Below are positions 16,930 through 26,330 of a DNA stretch of 64,000 nt, piece after piece. The stretch covers positions 3,348,001-3,412,000 of the forward strand of contig NZ_JACCBP010000001.1 of assembly GCF_013408655.1 (NCBI RefSeq), read 5' to 3'. The number at the start of each line of letters is the position of its first letter. Position 1 is the stretch's first letter. Source of the stretch: Pigmentiphaga litoralis. Lineage in GTDB: Bacteria > Pseudomonadota > Gammaproteobacteria > Burkholderiales > Burkholderiaceae_B. The notes under the pieces are model-generated. The model did no database searches and was not told the DNA's origin. It saw only the letters and a list, made by a program, of their open reading frames with translations. Made by a program: the position numbers and the translations under genes.

Positions 16930-17742
16930 TCAGGGAGTGATTCGTCCACCGTTTACATGCAAAGTCTGACCCGTGATAAATCTAGCCGCTTCGCTTGCCA
17001 GGAACAGTGCTGGGCCGACCACATCTTCAGGTACCGCAATGCGGCCTAAAGGAATCAGGTGCAGATGTTTGTCTTGATTATCGGTAAACCAGGCCCACTC
17101 CTCGGTTACCTCTTTGCTGTATCCCGTTCCACCGCCCATAAACGCGGTTAGTACCGCGCCCGGCGCCAGCGCGTTAACTCTCAGCTTCGGCGCGTACTCT
17201 GCTGCAAAGGCCTTTGTTAAGCCGATCAGTCCAGCCTTGGCGGCACCATAAGCCCCGTAACCTTTAAGCAAGTTCACCCCAAGGCCCGAAGACACATTGA
17301 CGATGCTTGGTGCAGCGGAATTCATGAGCAGCGGCAATGCTTCGCGCGAGCATAGGAAGGCCGAACGAAGATTCCCTGCCTGAATTCGCTCCCAGTCATC
17401 GAGTGAAACGGCTTCAAGCGGTCGGATAGGCACTAACGCAAAACCTACCATGAAGAACAAATGATCGATGTGACCCCAGATATCCTGCAGTTGCTCGAAG
17501 GCGAGTTTTACAGATTCCTCATTGGTCGCATCGACGGCGATACTTAACACTCCCGAGGGTGGCGGGTGCCTGTCGATAGACACCTGCAAATCCATCACGC
17601 AAACGTCGAGTTCGTTGTCAATACTGGCTTGGACGAGTACTCGGCCCAGACCGCCGCATCCGCCGGCGATGACTACCTTGGACCCGGCGCGCGGAGCGAG
17701 ACGGGTGAGATCCGGAAAGGCAAGAGAAGCAGAATTTGTCAT
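16930..17742 (-). CDS. SDR-family oxidoreductase with an atypical cofactor motif
   Basis: A 270-residue short-chain dehydrogenase from the ATG at 17742. The triad is Ser152, Tyr165 and Lys169, and the C-terminus ends in the usual GQTLHVNGG block. The glycine-rich motif reads GGCGGLG (27-33), and the place of the NNAG motif is taken by FMVG (about 97-100), so it is a divergent member. It lies in a minus-strand unit between a VanA-type oxygenase and an alpha/beta hydrolase. Oxidation of an alcohol or aldehyde produced by the oxygenase is a plausible role. Confidence 0.82.
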   Translation of the reverse strand: MTNSASLAFPDLTRLAPRAGSKVVIAGGCGGLGRVLVQASIDNELDVCVMDLQVSIDRHPPPSGVLSIAVDATNEESVKLAFEQLQDIWGHIDHLFFMVGFALVPIRPLEAVSLDDWERIQAGNLRSAFLCSREALPLLMNSAAPSIVNVSSGLGVNLLKGYGAYGAAKAGLIGLTKAFAAEYAPKLRVNALAPGAVLTAFMGGGTGYSKEVTEEWAWFTDNQDKHLHLIPLGRIAVPEDVVGPALFLASEAARFITGQTLHVNGGRITP

Positions 17743-17824
17743 TGAAGAGTCCAATCAGTTGAGGCTTTGATACGCGGGCGCCCTATGCTCAGGTAGATGC
17801 ACGCAGGGGCGCGTAGCGGAAGAG

Positions 17825-18877
17825 CTACGCCGAGGCCTTACGCGTATGCTCGGACTCAATAAGACCTTTGACCAGACGACGCGCGATGAGCTGTCCCTTG
17901 TCGGTGACTAGACTCATGGTTTCACGGTCAGGCTGCTCTTTCATCTTGGCTTGCACAGCTTCGATCGCATCTTTGTCTTCATCAAAGATCCCTGCCACTG
18001 ACTGAAGAATCTTCCTCGACAGGTCAGCGTCAGCCTGATTGAAGTTGCGGGAGAATGCCCAGAAATACCAAGTGGACTCGTCGTCGGCTGGGGTGATGGC
18101 GTTGAGGTTGCAACCTTCGACTCCCGCGGAACGGTCGCCATGCAACGCGCCGCTTCCTGCAGGTGCGACACCTACATCAAGAACGATGTTTGCGGGCGGA
18201 ATGAAATTGACGACTTGCCATCGGTCGGCGTTAACATGCCTGCCCAACTTCTCGAATAGCATCGCCTTCCAGAAGGGCGCTGGCTCATGATCCGGCATCA
18301 ATCGCTGCACAGTGACGCTCCTGTCATCATGTGAGACATGAATGGGATGCTCCACAACGTGCTGACTGCCGAGGGAAGTGCTGTGGACATACGTCTCGTG
18401 CGTCAAGTCCAACAAATTGTCGCTGATCAGCTGGTAATTGCCTTTCACAAACGTCACGTCGCCGCAAGATGTCCAGCCGCGATGATCGTTGCGGGCAAAA
18501 ATTTCAGGTATGGCGCCTTCGTCGGCGAGTTGAGGATTGCCGGGCCAGACCCAGACCCAACCATGGCGCAAAACTGTTGGGTACTTTCTCACGGTTGCGG
18601 CAGGAGGAATGCGTTCCTGCATCGGGCACTCAACGCATTTACCCTCGCCGTTGAAGCGCAAGCCGTGGTAGCCGCAGCGGATAGTGCCGCCTTCGATACG
18701 GCCTTTGGACAAAGGCAATTCACGGTGGCAGCATCTATCTTCCAAAGCTGCCACTTCTCCGGCATCGTCTCTAAAAAACACCAACGATTCGCCGCAGATT
18801 TTTCTTGCCAGCAGTTCGCCAGCGCGGATTTCCTTAGGCCATGCGCACACGTACCAAGCGTTTTTCACCAACTCCAT
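17825..18877 (-). CDS. VanA-type Rieske oxygenase (vanillate O-demethylase oxygenase family)
   Basis: A 350-residue single-subunit Rieske oxygenase. It has the Rieske ligands Cys49-x-His51 and Cys68-x2-His71, and an iron site in the DNLLDLTHETYVH block (Asp157, His160, His165). Sequence style and length fit the VanA / dicamba O-demethylase group, which removes O- or N-methyl groups or monohydroxylates small aromatics. No VanB-type reductase is next to it; the nearest is at 9041-10018 in another operon. A MarR regulator precedes it and an SDR follows. Confidence 0.88.
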   Translation of the reverse strand: MELVKNAWYVCAWPKEIRAGELLARKICGESLVFFRDDAGEVAALEDRCCHRELPLSKGRIEGGTIRCGYHGLRFNGEGKCVECPMQERIPPAATVRKYPTVLRHGWVWVWPGNPQLADEGAIPEIFARNDHRGWTSCGDVTFVKGNYQLISDNLLDLTHETYVHSTSLGSQHVVEHPIHVSHDDRSVTVQRLMPDHEPAPFWKAMLFEKLGRHVNADRWQVVNFIPPANIVLDVGVAPAGSGALHGDRSAGVEGCNLNAITPADDESTWYFWAFSRNFNQADADLSRKILQSVAGIFDEDKDAIEAVQAKMKEQPDRETMSLVTDKGQLIARRLVKGLIESEHTRKASA

Positions 18878-19088
18878 TTTGTTGCCTCCCGTAGACCAAT
18901 GATGTCAAACGACGGCCAAGTGTGGAGTTAGGAGATCGTCAAGCCGGTACGGTTTCTGTTGCTCCTGTCCACTTTCTGCAGTGTGGAAATCTTTTTCAAG
19001 GAACATTGGCAACATCGCAAGTGCAAGTACGTTTGAGGCGTGCTGGACGCCAGGCGAAAGAGTTGCGCCTCAAACTCGACGGAGCGCG

Positions 19089-19559
19089 TCACGAAGGAAA
19101 CTGAGGTGCCCGATGCAACTTGATCAACAGACGCAGCGTCGCTCGCAGTTCGTCGGATTTTTTCTTGCCGAGCGGCGCCAGGACAAGTTCCTCGTGCGCC
19201 TTGGCCTCGGCGATAAGGCTCGCCGTCATCCGCTTGCCGCGCGGGGTGGCGGTAATCAGCGTGATCCTGCGGTCTGACTCATGGGGAAGTCGCTTGACAT
19301 AGCCCTGGGCCTCGAGCCGATCCAGAAGACGGGTGACCGTCGACTGCTTAGTAACCGAAATCTGGGCCAGTTCGCCGATGCTCATCGGTTTGCCACTCGA
19401 CAATGTCGACAGCACTCGCCAGTCCGAGATGGTGAATCCATTGTTCTGTACGATCACATGGAATTCGGCGGAAATCAGCTGACTTGCCTGCGCAAGCAAC
19501 GCCGGTGTGTAGGTCTCAGCAAAATAGCACTCGTCGTCGGAATCTGAACGCTCGGTCAT
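19089..19559 (-). CDS. MarR-family transcriptional regulator
   Basis: A 156-residue winged-helix regulator. The recognition region reads ISVTKQSTVTRLLDRLEAQGYVKR, followed by the wing HESDRRI. I chose the ATG at 19559 because AAGG lies six bases before it; an ATG five codons upstream at 19574 is possible. It heads a minus-strand row with the VanA-type oxygenase, SDR and hydrolase and probably represses them until a phenolic or aromatic-acid ligand binds. Confidence 0.88.
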   Translation of the reverse strand: MTERSDSDDECYFAETYTPALLAQASQLISAEFHVIVQNNGFTISDWRVLSTLSSGKPMSIGELAQISVTKQSTVTRLLDRLEAQGYVKRLPHESDRRITLITATPRGKRMTASLIAEAKAHEELVLAPLGKKKSDELRATLRLLIKLHRAPQFPS

Positions 19560-19604
19560 GACTGCCTTGTGCATGGCATCTTGTGTGCCACGGTGGGAAA
19601 GGCG

Positions 19605-19626
19605 CTAGCTTACACGCTGGAGCTAG
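19605..19626. promoter_or_regulatory. Inverted repeat upstream of the MarR gene (possible operator)
   Basis: CTAGCT and AGCTAG face each other across 10 bases, 46 bases upstream of the MarR start and in the divergent region shared with the LysR gene. MarR proteins often bind such sites in their own promoter. The assignment is by position only. Confidence 0.3.
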
Positions 19627-19822
19627 TTGCCTGGCTTGACAGTTGGAATACGATCTTCCCTGTGAAGTTAGACGGTACAACCCGAGAGATTGCTCGTCTC
19701 ATTCTGCGGCGTGCCGACCCAACTTTCCGAGCTTTTTCATCGAGGCCGATATCAGCTCCGAATTCGCCGCGCGGGACCGCGATTCAAAGCCCTGATCGAC
19801 GGCGTCACTTCAGATAGCACCC

Positions 19823-20752
19823 ATGACACTCAAACAGATCGAAGCTTTCTACTGGGCCGCGAATCTAGGCAGCTTCAGCATCGCCGCCAACCGGCTGCAT
19901 GTGACCCAATCCTCCTTGTCAAAACGAATTGCCGAACTTGAGGAATCGGTCGGGGCACCTTTGTTCGATCGATCCAGCCGGCGCGCGCAGCTTACCGAGT
20001 GCGGTCAGCGCCTGATTGCGCTTGCAGGCCAAATGCTTGATCTATCGGAACAATTTCGCGCCAGCGATCTGACCGGGACGCGGTTGACCGGCGTCTGTCG
20101 GTTTGGCGTCAGCGAATTGATTTCACTGACGTGGTTGCCCACGTTCACCCGCATGGTGAACCGGGACCATCCTGCCTTGGTGCTCGAGCACTATGTGGAC
20201 CTGGCAAGACATCTGGAGCGCAAGGTGGTGCGTGGAGAACTCGATTTTGCCGTTGCCCCCGGGCCGGGTCAGGGAACACAGGTGACGGCAAAGGTGGTCG
20301 GCCGCGTCGAATTTACCTGGGTCGCTTCACCCGGACGAATCGACGCCGGAACGGTCCTGCGTCGCAAGGAACTTGAGCGGCATCCGGTCATTACGATGAC
20401 GGAAGGGTCCGGGCTGACACGAGCCATCGAAGTGTGGTCGCAGGAACAAGGCATCACGCTGCAGCGCACCTTGGGGTGCAACAGCCTCATGGCCATCGTT
20501 GCGCTGGTGCTTGCAGACATGGGGATCAGCTTTCTTCCGTCCCAGTTCATGGAACCCTGGCTGAGGGAAGGCGCCTTAGTCGCTTTAAAAAGCGAGCCGC
20601 CGTTGCCTAGCCTGAACTACTGTTTCTTTCGCCGCACCGATGACGGGCGCACGTTGCTCGAGACAATGCAGGACTACGTGACGCGTGCCACGGATTTCGA
20701 GTCACCTCCCGACTGCCTGGCTCCACTTGCAAAGTCGAAAAACGACTTATAA
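19823..20752 (+). CDS. LysR-family transcriptional regulator
   Basis: A 309-residue LysR regulator. The N-terminal helix-turn-helix covers about residues 18-40 (SIAANRLHVTQSSLSKRIAE), followed by a linker helix and a periplasmic-binding-like effector domain. It precedes, on the same strand, a Bug receptor, a 2-hydroxyacid dehydrogenase and a FAD/Fe-S oxidase, and probably regulates them. This is the head-to-tail arrangement rather than the commoner divergent one. Confidence 0.9.
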   Translation: MTLKQIEAFYWAANLGSFSIAANRLHVTQSSLSKRIAELEESVGAPLFDRSSRRAQLTECGQRLIALAGQMLDLSEQFRASDLTGTRLTGVCRFGVSELISLTWLPTFTRMVNRDHPALVLEHYVDLARHLERKVVRGELDFAVAPGPGQGTQVTAKVVGRVEFTWVASPGRIDAGTVLRRKELERHPVITMTEGSGLTRAIEVWSQEQGITLQRTLGCNSLMAIVALVLADMGISFLPSQFMEPWLREGALVALKSEPPLPSLNYCFFRRTDDGRTLLETMQDYVTRATDFESPPDCLAPLAKSKNDL

Positions 20753-20823
20753 CCCAGTCAAATTTATCGCTTGAAGGAAAGAACGTCAGCATCGATCATT
20801 CTCTAATAAGAAAGGAGACACTG

Positions 20824-21795
20824 ATGAGACTGGCATACTTTTCCACCCTTGCCGCGGCGACCCTGCTTCTGTCGGCAGCGCCGGCCGCACAGGCTGCGTG
20901 GCCCGATGACAAGCCGATTGAAGTGGTGGTCGGCTTCGCGCCGGGCGGCGGCACTGACCTGATGGCGCGCAAGCTGCTGCCCTTCGTGCAGAAGCGGCTT
21001 GGCCCGAAAGCCCAGTTCGTCGTCGTCAACAAACCCGGCGCGGCTGGCGAAATCGCGAACGCGCACGTCAAACAGGCAAAGGCAGATGGCTACACCCTGG
21101 CGGTGATCAACGTGCCGGGTTTTCTGTACGTGCCGATGATTAAGAAATCGCAATATGAGCCGCAGGATTTCACGTTGATTGCGCGGGTCGTGGATGATCC
21201 GACACTGATCGTGACGCGGGCAGATAGTCCGGTCGCGTCGTTCGCCGGCTTGCTGGCTGCGATGCGTCAGCAACCAGGCGCTCTGAGCTTCGGTCACAAC
21301 GGCGTCGGCACCAACGGCGAACTTGCCCTGCAATTGTTGAAGCGAGAAGCCAAGGTGGATGTAAATGCCATTCCCTACAAAGGCACCGCTGCACAAAAGA
21401 CCGACGTGCTTGGCGGACACTTGAGCTTCGGCCTGGTCAGCGCCGGCGAAGTGCCGGAACTACACGGCAACGGTTCGGGACAACTTAAGGCGCTTGTTCA
21501 GTTCGGTGAGACCCGGTCTTCTGCCTTGCCAGGCGTTCCAACAGCGACTGAGATGGGAACCAAGGTCACCATGAGTTCGGAACGTGGTTTTGCCGCGCCG
21601 AAGGGCGTCCCTGCTGCAATCGTGAAGCGCCTCGACGTGGCCATTGCCGAAAGCCTGCGAGACCCGGAATTCATTGCTGCCGCGTCGTCGGATGCCCCGG
21701 TGCTGGCCTACCTGGGCGGCGAACAGTGGCAGCAATCGCTGGAAAAAAACAAGGTTGCCTTGCGCGCGCTAGCCAACGCCCAACCGAAAGAGTGA
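20824..21795 (+). CDS. Bug-type periplasmic binding protein (tripartite tricarboxylate transporter receptor family)
   Basis: A 323-residue secreted receptor with a signal peptide ending in AxA-type AQA at about residues 21-23, then the mature start WPDDKPIEVVVGFAPGGGTDLMAR, which is typical of Bug proteins. AAAGGAG six bases before the ATG is a strong ribosome site. No TctA/TctB membrane subunits are near, as for most Bug genes. Known Bug ligands are carboxylates, including hydroxydicarboxylates. The two enzymes that follow act on D-2-hydroxyacids, which fits such a ligand. Confidence 0.9.
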   Translation: MRLAYFSTLAAATLLLSAAPAAQAAWPDDKPIEVVVGFAPGGGTDLMARKLLPFVQKRLGPKAQFVVVNKPGAAGEIANAHVKQAKADGYTLAVINVPGFLYVPMIKKSQYEPQDFTLIARVVDDPTLIVTRADSPVASFAGLLAAMRQQPGALSFGHNGVGTNGELALQLLKREAKVDVNAIPYKGTAAQKTDVLGGHLSFGLVSAGEVPELHGNGSGQLKALVQFGETRSSALPGVPTATEMGTKVTMSSERGFAAPKGVPAAIVKRLDVAIAESLRDPEFIAAASSDAPVLAYLGGEQWQQSLEKNKVALRALANAQPKE

Positions 21796-21828
21796 TCGGC
21801 CCGTCGCCCCCGCATAGAAGGAAATCGT

Positions 21829-22884
21829 ATGAATAGCTCGACACCCTGGCGTGTTGCACGCTTCGACCTTTGGATCAATCCGGTATTCGATGAACGGCTG
21901 AAACAGGAACCATCGATCGCGGTAACGGTTGCACCAACGCAGGGCAATGACGACCACGCGTGGGACGTCCTGACACATGCCCACGTCTACCAGATCACCG
22001 CCGCCAAGGACGAACTGCCGCTGCACTTTCATGCGCATCGGGCGTTGCTGGAACGCTGCCCTGATCTGCTATGCGTATCGTCGACTGGCGCCGGTTACGA
22101 TACGGTCGACGTGGATGCGTGCACACGGGCAGGGGTCTTGGTCGTCAGCCAGATCGGCGGCAATGCCGCTGCCGTCGCGGAAATGACCATTGGCTTGATG
22201 CTGGCCGTGTCACGGAGAATCGTGGAATCCGACCGAAAGCTACGTACCGTTCGCGGCTTTTCGCGGGAATCGGTCATGGGGCGCGATATCGGCGGCAAGA
22301 CACTGGGTCTGGTAGGCATCGGCCATGCCGGCGCGAAGACCGCCGCGCTTGCAAAGGCATTCGGGATGCAAGTAATGGCCTGCGATCCCTTGCTGACCGA
22401 CGACACGGTCCGATCGAGAGGCGCCGAACCGGTGGACCTTGATACCCTGGTGCGAACGTCCGATATTGTGTCGTTGCATTGCCCTCGGGACGAAAGCACA
22501 TTGAACCTGTTCGATGCGGCACGCTTTGCGTCGATGAAGCCAGGCGCGCTGTTCATCAGCACGGCGCGTGGCGGGATCCATGACGAACATGCCCTTGCCG
22601 GGGCTCTGCGCACGGGCCATCTTGCCGGCGCGGGCCTGGATGTATGGGACCCCGAACCACCCCCGCTCGATCACCCTTTGCTCAGCCTGGACAATGTGGT
22701 GGCGACATTCCATACCGCCGGCGTGTCCCATGAAGGGCGGCATAACGTGGCAGCGATGGCGGCGTCCCAGATCATCGACATGTTCAAAGGGGTCCGCGCC
22801 CCGCGGATCGTCAACCCTGAAGTGTGGGATACCTTCGTGCAACGCAGTGAACGCGCCCGCCGTGACGCGTCCGTTACAGCCTGA
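21829..22884 (+). CDS. D-isomer-specific 2-hydroxyacid dehydrogenase
   Basis: A 351-residue NAD(P)-dependent dehydrogenase. The nucleotide site is GIGHAG (163-168). The catalytic set is Arg247 (STARGG), Glu276 (WDPEP) and His295 (FHTAG). It resembles hydroxypyruvate/glyoxylate reductases and 3-phosphoglycerate dehydrogenase without the regulatory domain. It lies 33 bases behind the Bug receptor and 20 bases before the large FAD/Fe-S oxidase, so the three are likely co-transcribed. Direction and substrate are not shown by the sequence. Confidence 0.9.
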   Translation: MNSSTPWRVARFDLWINPVFDERLKQEPSIAVTVAPTQGNDDHAWDVLTHAHVYQITAAKDELPLHFHAHRALLERCPDLLCVSSTGAGYDTVDVDACTRAGVLVVSQIGGNAAAVAEMTIGLMLAVSRRIVESDRKLRTVRGFSRESVMGRDIGGKTLGLVGIGHAGAKTAALAKAFGMQVMACDPLLTDDTVRSRGAEPVDLDTLVRTSDIVSLHCPRDESTLNLFDAARFASMKPGALFISTARGGIHDEHALAGALRTGHLAGAGLDVWDPEPPPLDHPLLSLDNVVATFHTAGVSHEGRHNVAAMAASQIIDMFKGVRAPRIVNPEVWDTFVQRSERARRDASVTA

Positions 22885-22904
22885 CGCGCTAAACTTCCCA
22901 ACCG

Positions 22905-25900
22905 ATGATTCCTCGCCTGTCGCCCAGTGACCATCCCACCTCATTGACCGTGGATTTTCTTGCCGAATTGCGGCTGCGAGGGTTCGAAGGGGATATCACT
23001 CAAAGTCACGCCGACCGGACCGTTTTTGCCACCGACAATTCGATTTACCAAGTGGCTCCGCAGGCGATCGTCTTTCCTCGTCACGAGGCCGACGTCATCC
23101 GGGTAGCCAAGTTGGCCGACGACCAACGCTTCGAAGCAGTGACGTTTACGCCGCGCGGAGGGGGCACAGGCACCAACGGTCAATCCCTGACGGACGGTAT
23201 CGCCGTAGATCTGTCGCGTCACATGAACGCGATCCTTGAGATCAATGTGGAAGAGCGATGGGCGCGCGTGCAGGCGGGCGTCGTGAAAGACCAGTTGAAC
23301 GCTGCCATCGAGGCGCAGGGACTATTCTTCGCCCCCGAGTTGTCACCCTCCAACCGGGCCACGATCGGCGGCATGATCGCGACTGATGCGAGCGGACAAG
23401 GTTCGGTGCTGTACGGCAAGACACGTGATCACGTTCTCGAACTCAAGACCGTCCTGCTCGATGGGTCCACTTGGCATTCCCGCCCGCTGGACACGGCTGC
23501 GTTCGACGTGGCCAAGGCGCGTCCTGATCGCGTGGGCGCCATCCATCGATTGCTCGACCGCATCCGTGTCGATGATGCCGAACTGATTGCTTCGACGTTT
23601 CCCAAGCTCAATCGCTGCGTCACGGGGTATGACCTGGTCCACCTGTGTGACCATTGCGGGCGCTTCAATCTCAATTCGGTGCTGTGTGGGGCGGAAGGCA
23701 GCCTCGCTTTCGTCACCGAGGCCAAGATCTCGCTGACGCCCATCCCACGTTGTACGGCCCTGCTCAACATCCGCTACGACAGCTTCGACGCAGCGTTGCG
23801 CGATGCCGCTGCACTGATGAGACTCGAAGCTGCAGCAACCGAAACCGTCGATGCAACCGTCCTAGCTTTGGCGCGCAAGGATTCGATCTGGCTGGAGGTC
23901 GCAGAGTATTTTCCGGACGATGCTGCCGGTCCTCCTCAAGGCATCAATGTGGTCGAGTTCCTGGCCGACGACGAAGCGGCGCTTGCCGAGAAACTGGCGC
24001 GCGTGGAAGGCATGCTGGCGGTTGACCTGGGCCGGTCCGGCAGACGGGGCTACACAGTTGCTCACGGCGCAGTAGCTGCCAAAGCCATATGGTCCATGCG
24101 AAAGAAATCGGTGGGCCTTCTGGGGAATATGCCTGGAGAACGCCGTCCGGTGCCGTTTGTGGAAGACACGGTGGTCCCGCCCGAGCACCTTGCCGACTAC
24201 ATTGCCGAATTTCGCGCAGTGCTGGACCGGCGTGGGCTTGTCTACGGCATGTTCGGGCACGTCGATGCGGGCTGCCTGCATGTGCGTCCCGCCCTGGACA
24301 TGAAAGACCCTGCGCAGGAAGCCTTGATTCGCGACATCACGGACGAGGTCGTCGCACTGACGCGCAAGTACCGCGGTGTTCTCTGGGGCGAACATGGCAA
24401 GGGATTTCGGTCGGAATACGCGCCTGAGTTCTTTGGTGATCTGTACTCGCGCATGCAGCAGATCAAGGCGGCGTTCGATCCGAACAATCAGCTGAACCCT
24501 GGCAAGATCGCAGCACCGCCGGGCCGCTCGCTGACGCGGATTGACGCCGTACGTACGCGCGGTGCGCTCGACAGGACCATCCCTATCGCGGTGCGCGCAG
24601 CCAACCAGGATTCGCTGCATTGCAATGGCAATGCAGCCTGTTTCAACTTCGATCCCGATGACGCCATGTGTCCATCGTGGAAAGGCACTCGCGAGCGTCG
24701 TCATTCACCGAAGGGACGTGCATCGCTGATGCGCGAATGGCTTCGTATGCTCGCCGAGCGTGGCGTCGATCCCTCAGACATTGCCGTCCGGGCACGCGGA
24801 CAATCCGGCTGGCGCAATGTTATCGACGTTGTCCGACGGACAGTCAATAGCTGGTCGGCCCGGCAAGGAAAATCCGACTTTTCAACCGAAGTCAAAGAAG
24901 CCATGGATGGCTGCCTTGCATGCAAATCGTGCGTGGGTCAGTGTCCGATCAAGGTGGACGTACCCGCCTTCCGGTCGCGATTTCTTGAGCTGTATTACGG
25001 CCGATATCTAAGGCCTGCCAAAGACGGGCTTGTCGCTTCGCTTGAGCACTACTTGCCCGCTGCAGCCAAGGCGCCGCGTCTTGTCAACGGCGTCACGCAG
25101 AGTCGAGCGGGGCGGGCGGTGCTGGGCGGCGTGGGACTGGTTGCCCTGCCCGCGATGACAGGAATCGACTTGGTCGCAGAGGCCGCTCGTCGAGGCGCGC
25201 GCCTTGCATCAGCCGGACGCTTTGCAACGTTGACGGACGACGAGAAGACGCGAAGTGTCGCGATCGTTCAAGATGCGTTTACGTCGTTCTATGACACGAA
25301 CGTGGTGCTAGACCTGTGCGAGTTGCTGACGGCGCTGGGCTTCCTGCCATGGCTGGTTCCCTACCGTCCCAACGGCAAGCCGCAGCACGTGCTGGGCTAC
25401 CTGGGCAGGTTCAGCCAGACGGCAGCACGTAATGCGGACATGCTTAACGACCTTGCCACTGCGGGCGTGCCCTTGGTTGGCATTGATCCTTCCATGACGT
25501 TGGCCTATCGGACCGAATATGCCAAGACTCTCGGCGCCGACAACGCGCCCAACGTCATGTTGATTCAGGAATGGTTGGCCGCTCGACTTGAAACGATGCC
25601 CGCGTTTGATGCGGCAACCCGATCATCCTGGGCGCTGCTGCCGCATTGCACCGAACGCACCAACGCACCCGCAGCAACTGCGGCGTGGGTCGACGTAGGC
25701 GCGCGCCTTGGCGTGGATATCGAGGTCGTGGCCAGTGGATGTTGCGGCATGGCTGGCCTGTATGGTCACGAGCGTGTGAACCGTGGGCAGTCCGAACATA
25801 TCTATGGCTTGAGCTGGGCGAAGCACGTTGCGAATCCGTCCCTGCAGGGACGCCTGGCAGCGACGGGCTATTCGTGCCGCTGCCAGGCGAAACTCGTCGA

Positions 25901-25997
25901 CCAAGCCATGCTGCCGCATCCGGTCAGTGTGCTGCTTGCACAGTTCAGGGCAAACGTCGCTCACCGCGCGGCGTGGGCAAGCGAGATGCCTAGCTGA
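22905..25997 (+). CDS. FAD and Fe-S D-2-hydroxyacid dehydrogenase (YdiJ-like)
   Basis: A 1030-residue fusion. The N-terminal half is a VAO/GlcD-type FAD domain (TPRGGGTGTNGQSL near residue 90, FGHVDAGCLHVRP near residue 450). The C-terminal half is a heterodisulfide-reductase-like iron-sulfur part, with CLACKSCVGQCP near residue 670 and a CCG-type block GCCGMAGLYGHE near residue 945. E. coli YdiJ, about 1018 residues, has the same layout and is known as a D-2-hydroxyglutarate dehydrogenase. It feeds electrons to the quinone pool or another carrier. Its place behind a 2-hydroxyacid dehydrogenase suggests shared 2-hydroxyacid metabolism. Confidence 0.88.
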   Translation: MIPRLSPSDHPTSLTVDFLAELRLRGFEGDITQSHADRTVFATDNSIYQVAPQAIVFPRHEADVIRVAKLADDQRFEAVTFTPRGGGTGTNGQSLTDGIAVDLSRHMNAILEINVEERWARVQAGVVKDQLNAAIEAQGLFFAPELSPSNRATIGGMIATDASGQGSVLYGKTRDHVLELKTVLLDGSTWHSRPLDTAAFDVAKARPDRVGAIHRLLDRIRVDDAELIASTFPKLNRCVTGYDLVHLCDHCGRFNLNSVLCGAEGSLAFVTEAKISLTPIPRCTALLNIRYDSFDAALRDAAALMRLEAAATETVDATVLALARKDSIWLEVAEYFPDDAAGPPQGINVVEFLADDEAALAEKLARVEGMLAVDLGRSGRRGYTVAHGAVAAKAIWSMRKKSVGLLGNMPGERRPVPFVEDTVVPPEHLADYIAEFRAVLDRRGLVYGMFGHVDAGCLHVRPALDMKDPAQEALIRDITDEVVALTRKYRGVLWGEHGKGFRSEYAPEFFGDLYSRMQQIKAAFDPNNQLNPGKIAAPPGRSLTRIDAVRTRGALDRTIPIAVRAANQDSLHCNGNAACFNFDPDDAMCPSWKGTRERRHSPKGRASLMREWLRMLAERGVDPSDIAVRARGQSGWRNVIDVVRRTVNSWSARQGKSDFSTEVKEAMDGCLACKSCVGQCPIKVDVPAFRSRFLELYYGRYLRPAKDGLVASLEHYLPAAAKAPRLVNGVTQSRAGRAVLGGVGLVALPAMTGIDLVAEAARRGARLASAGRFATLTDDEKTRSVAIVQDAFTSFYDTNVVLDLCELLTALGFLPWLVPYRPNGKPQHVLGYLGRFSQTAARNADMLNDLATAGVPLVGIDPSMTLAYRTEYAKTLGADNAPNVMLIQEWLAARLETMPAFDAATRSSWALLPHCTERTNAPAATAAWVDVGARLGVDIEVVASGCCGMAGLYGHERVNRGQSEHIYGLSWAKHVANPSLQGRLAATGYSCRCQAKLVDQAMLPHPVSVLLAQFRANVAHRAAWASEMPS

Positions 25998-26115
25998 CAG
26001 TTCAGCCGACACAGCTGACCAGCAGTCGAATGGGCGGCGTCGCCGACAGCCAAGCAAAGCCGCTAAACGCAACGTCCTTGGCGGTGCCAGTCGCTCCTCG
26101 TCGGTCGCCCAACGC

Positions 26116-26142
26116 AAAAAGGCCAGTTCCGAAGAACTGGCC
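26116..26142 (-). terminator. Rho-independent terminator of tRNA-Phe
   Basis: On the minus strand a 9-bp perfect stem GGCCAGTTC is closed by a TTCG tetraloop and followed by five T. It begins 15 bases after the encoded CCA of tRNA-Phe. Confidence 0.85.
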
Positions 26143-26157
26143 TTTCGCTAATATCCT

Positions 26158-26233
26158 TGGTGGCCTGGGGCGGAATCGAACCACCGACACGCGGATTTTC
26201 AATCCGCTGCTCTACCGACTGAGCTACCAGGCC
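26158..26233 (-). tRNA. tRNA-Phe (anticodon GAA)
   Basis: A 76-base tRNA including an encoded CCA. The acceptor stem pairs GGCCTGG with CCAGGCC, the anticodon loop is TTGAAAA, and the T-arm has GGTTCGATTCC. It lies at the junction between the accessory catabolic block and the core block, with its 3' end facing the catabolic side. Confidence 0.97.
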
Positions 26234-26302
26234 GTACTTCTACTTCTGCACTGCTTTTCCTGCCAGACCGCTGCTTTTTCGCCGCGCCCTGAACAGCACG
26301 AA

Positions 26303-26330
26303 ATAATACACGAATTTTCGGCGCCGTCAA
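26303..26330 (-). promoter_or_regulatory. Sigma-70 promoter of tRNA-Phe
   Basis: TTGACG (26330-26325) and TATTAT (26308-26303) are spaced by 16 bases on the minus strand, each one mismatch from consensus. Transcription would start about 60 bases before the mature tRNA end, leaving a 5' leader for RNase P. Confidence 0.6.
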
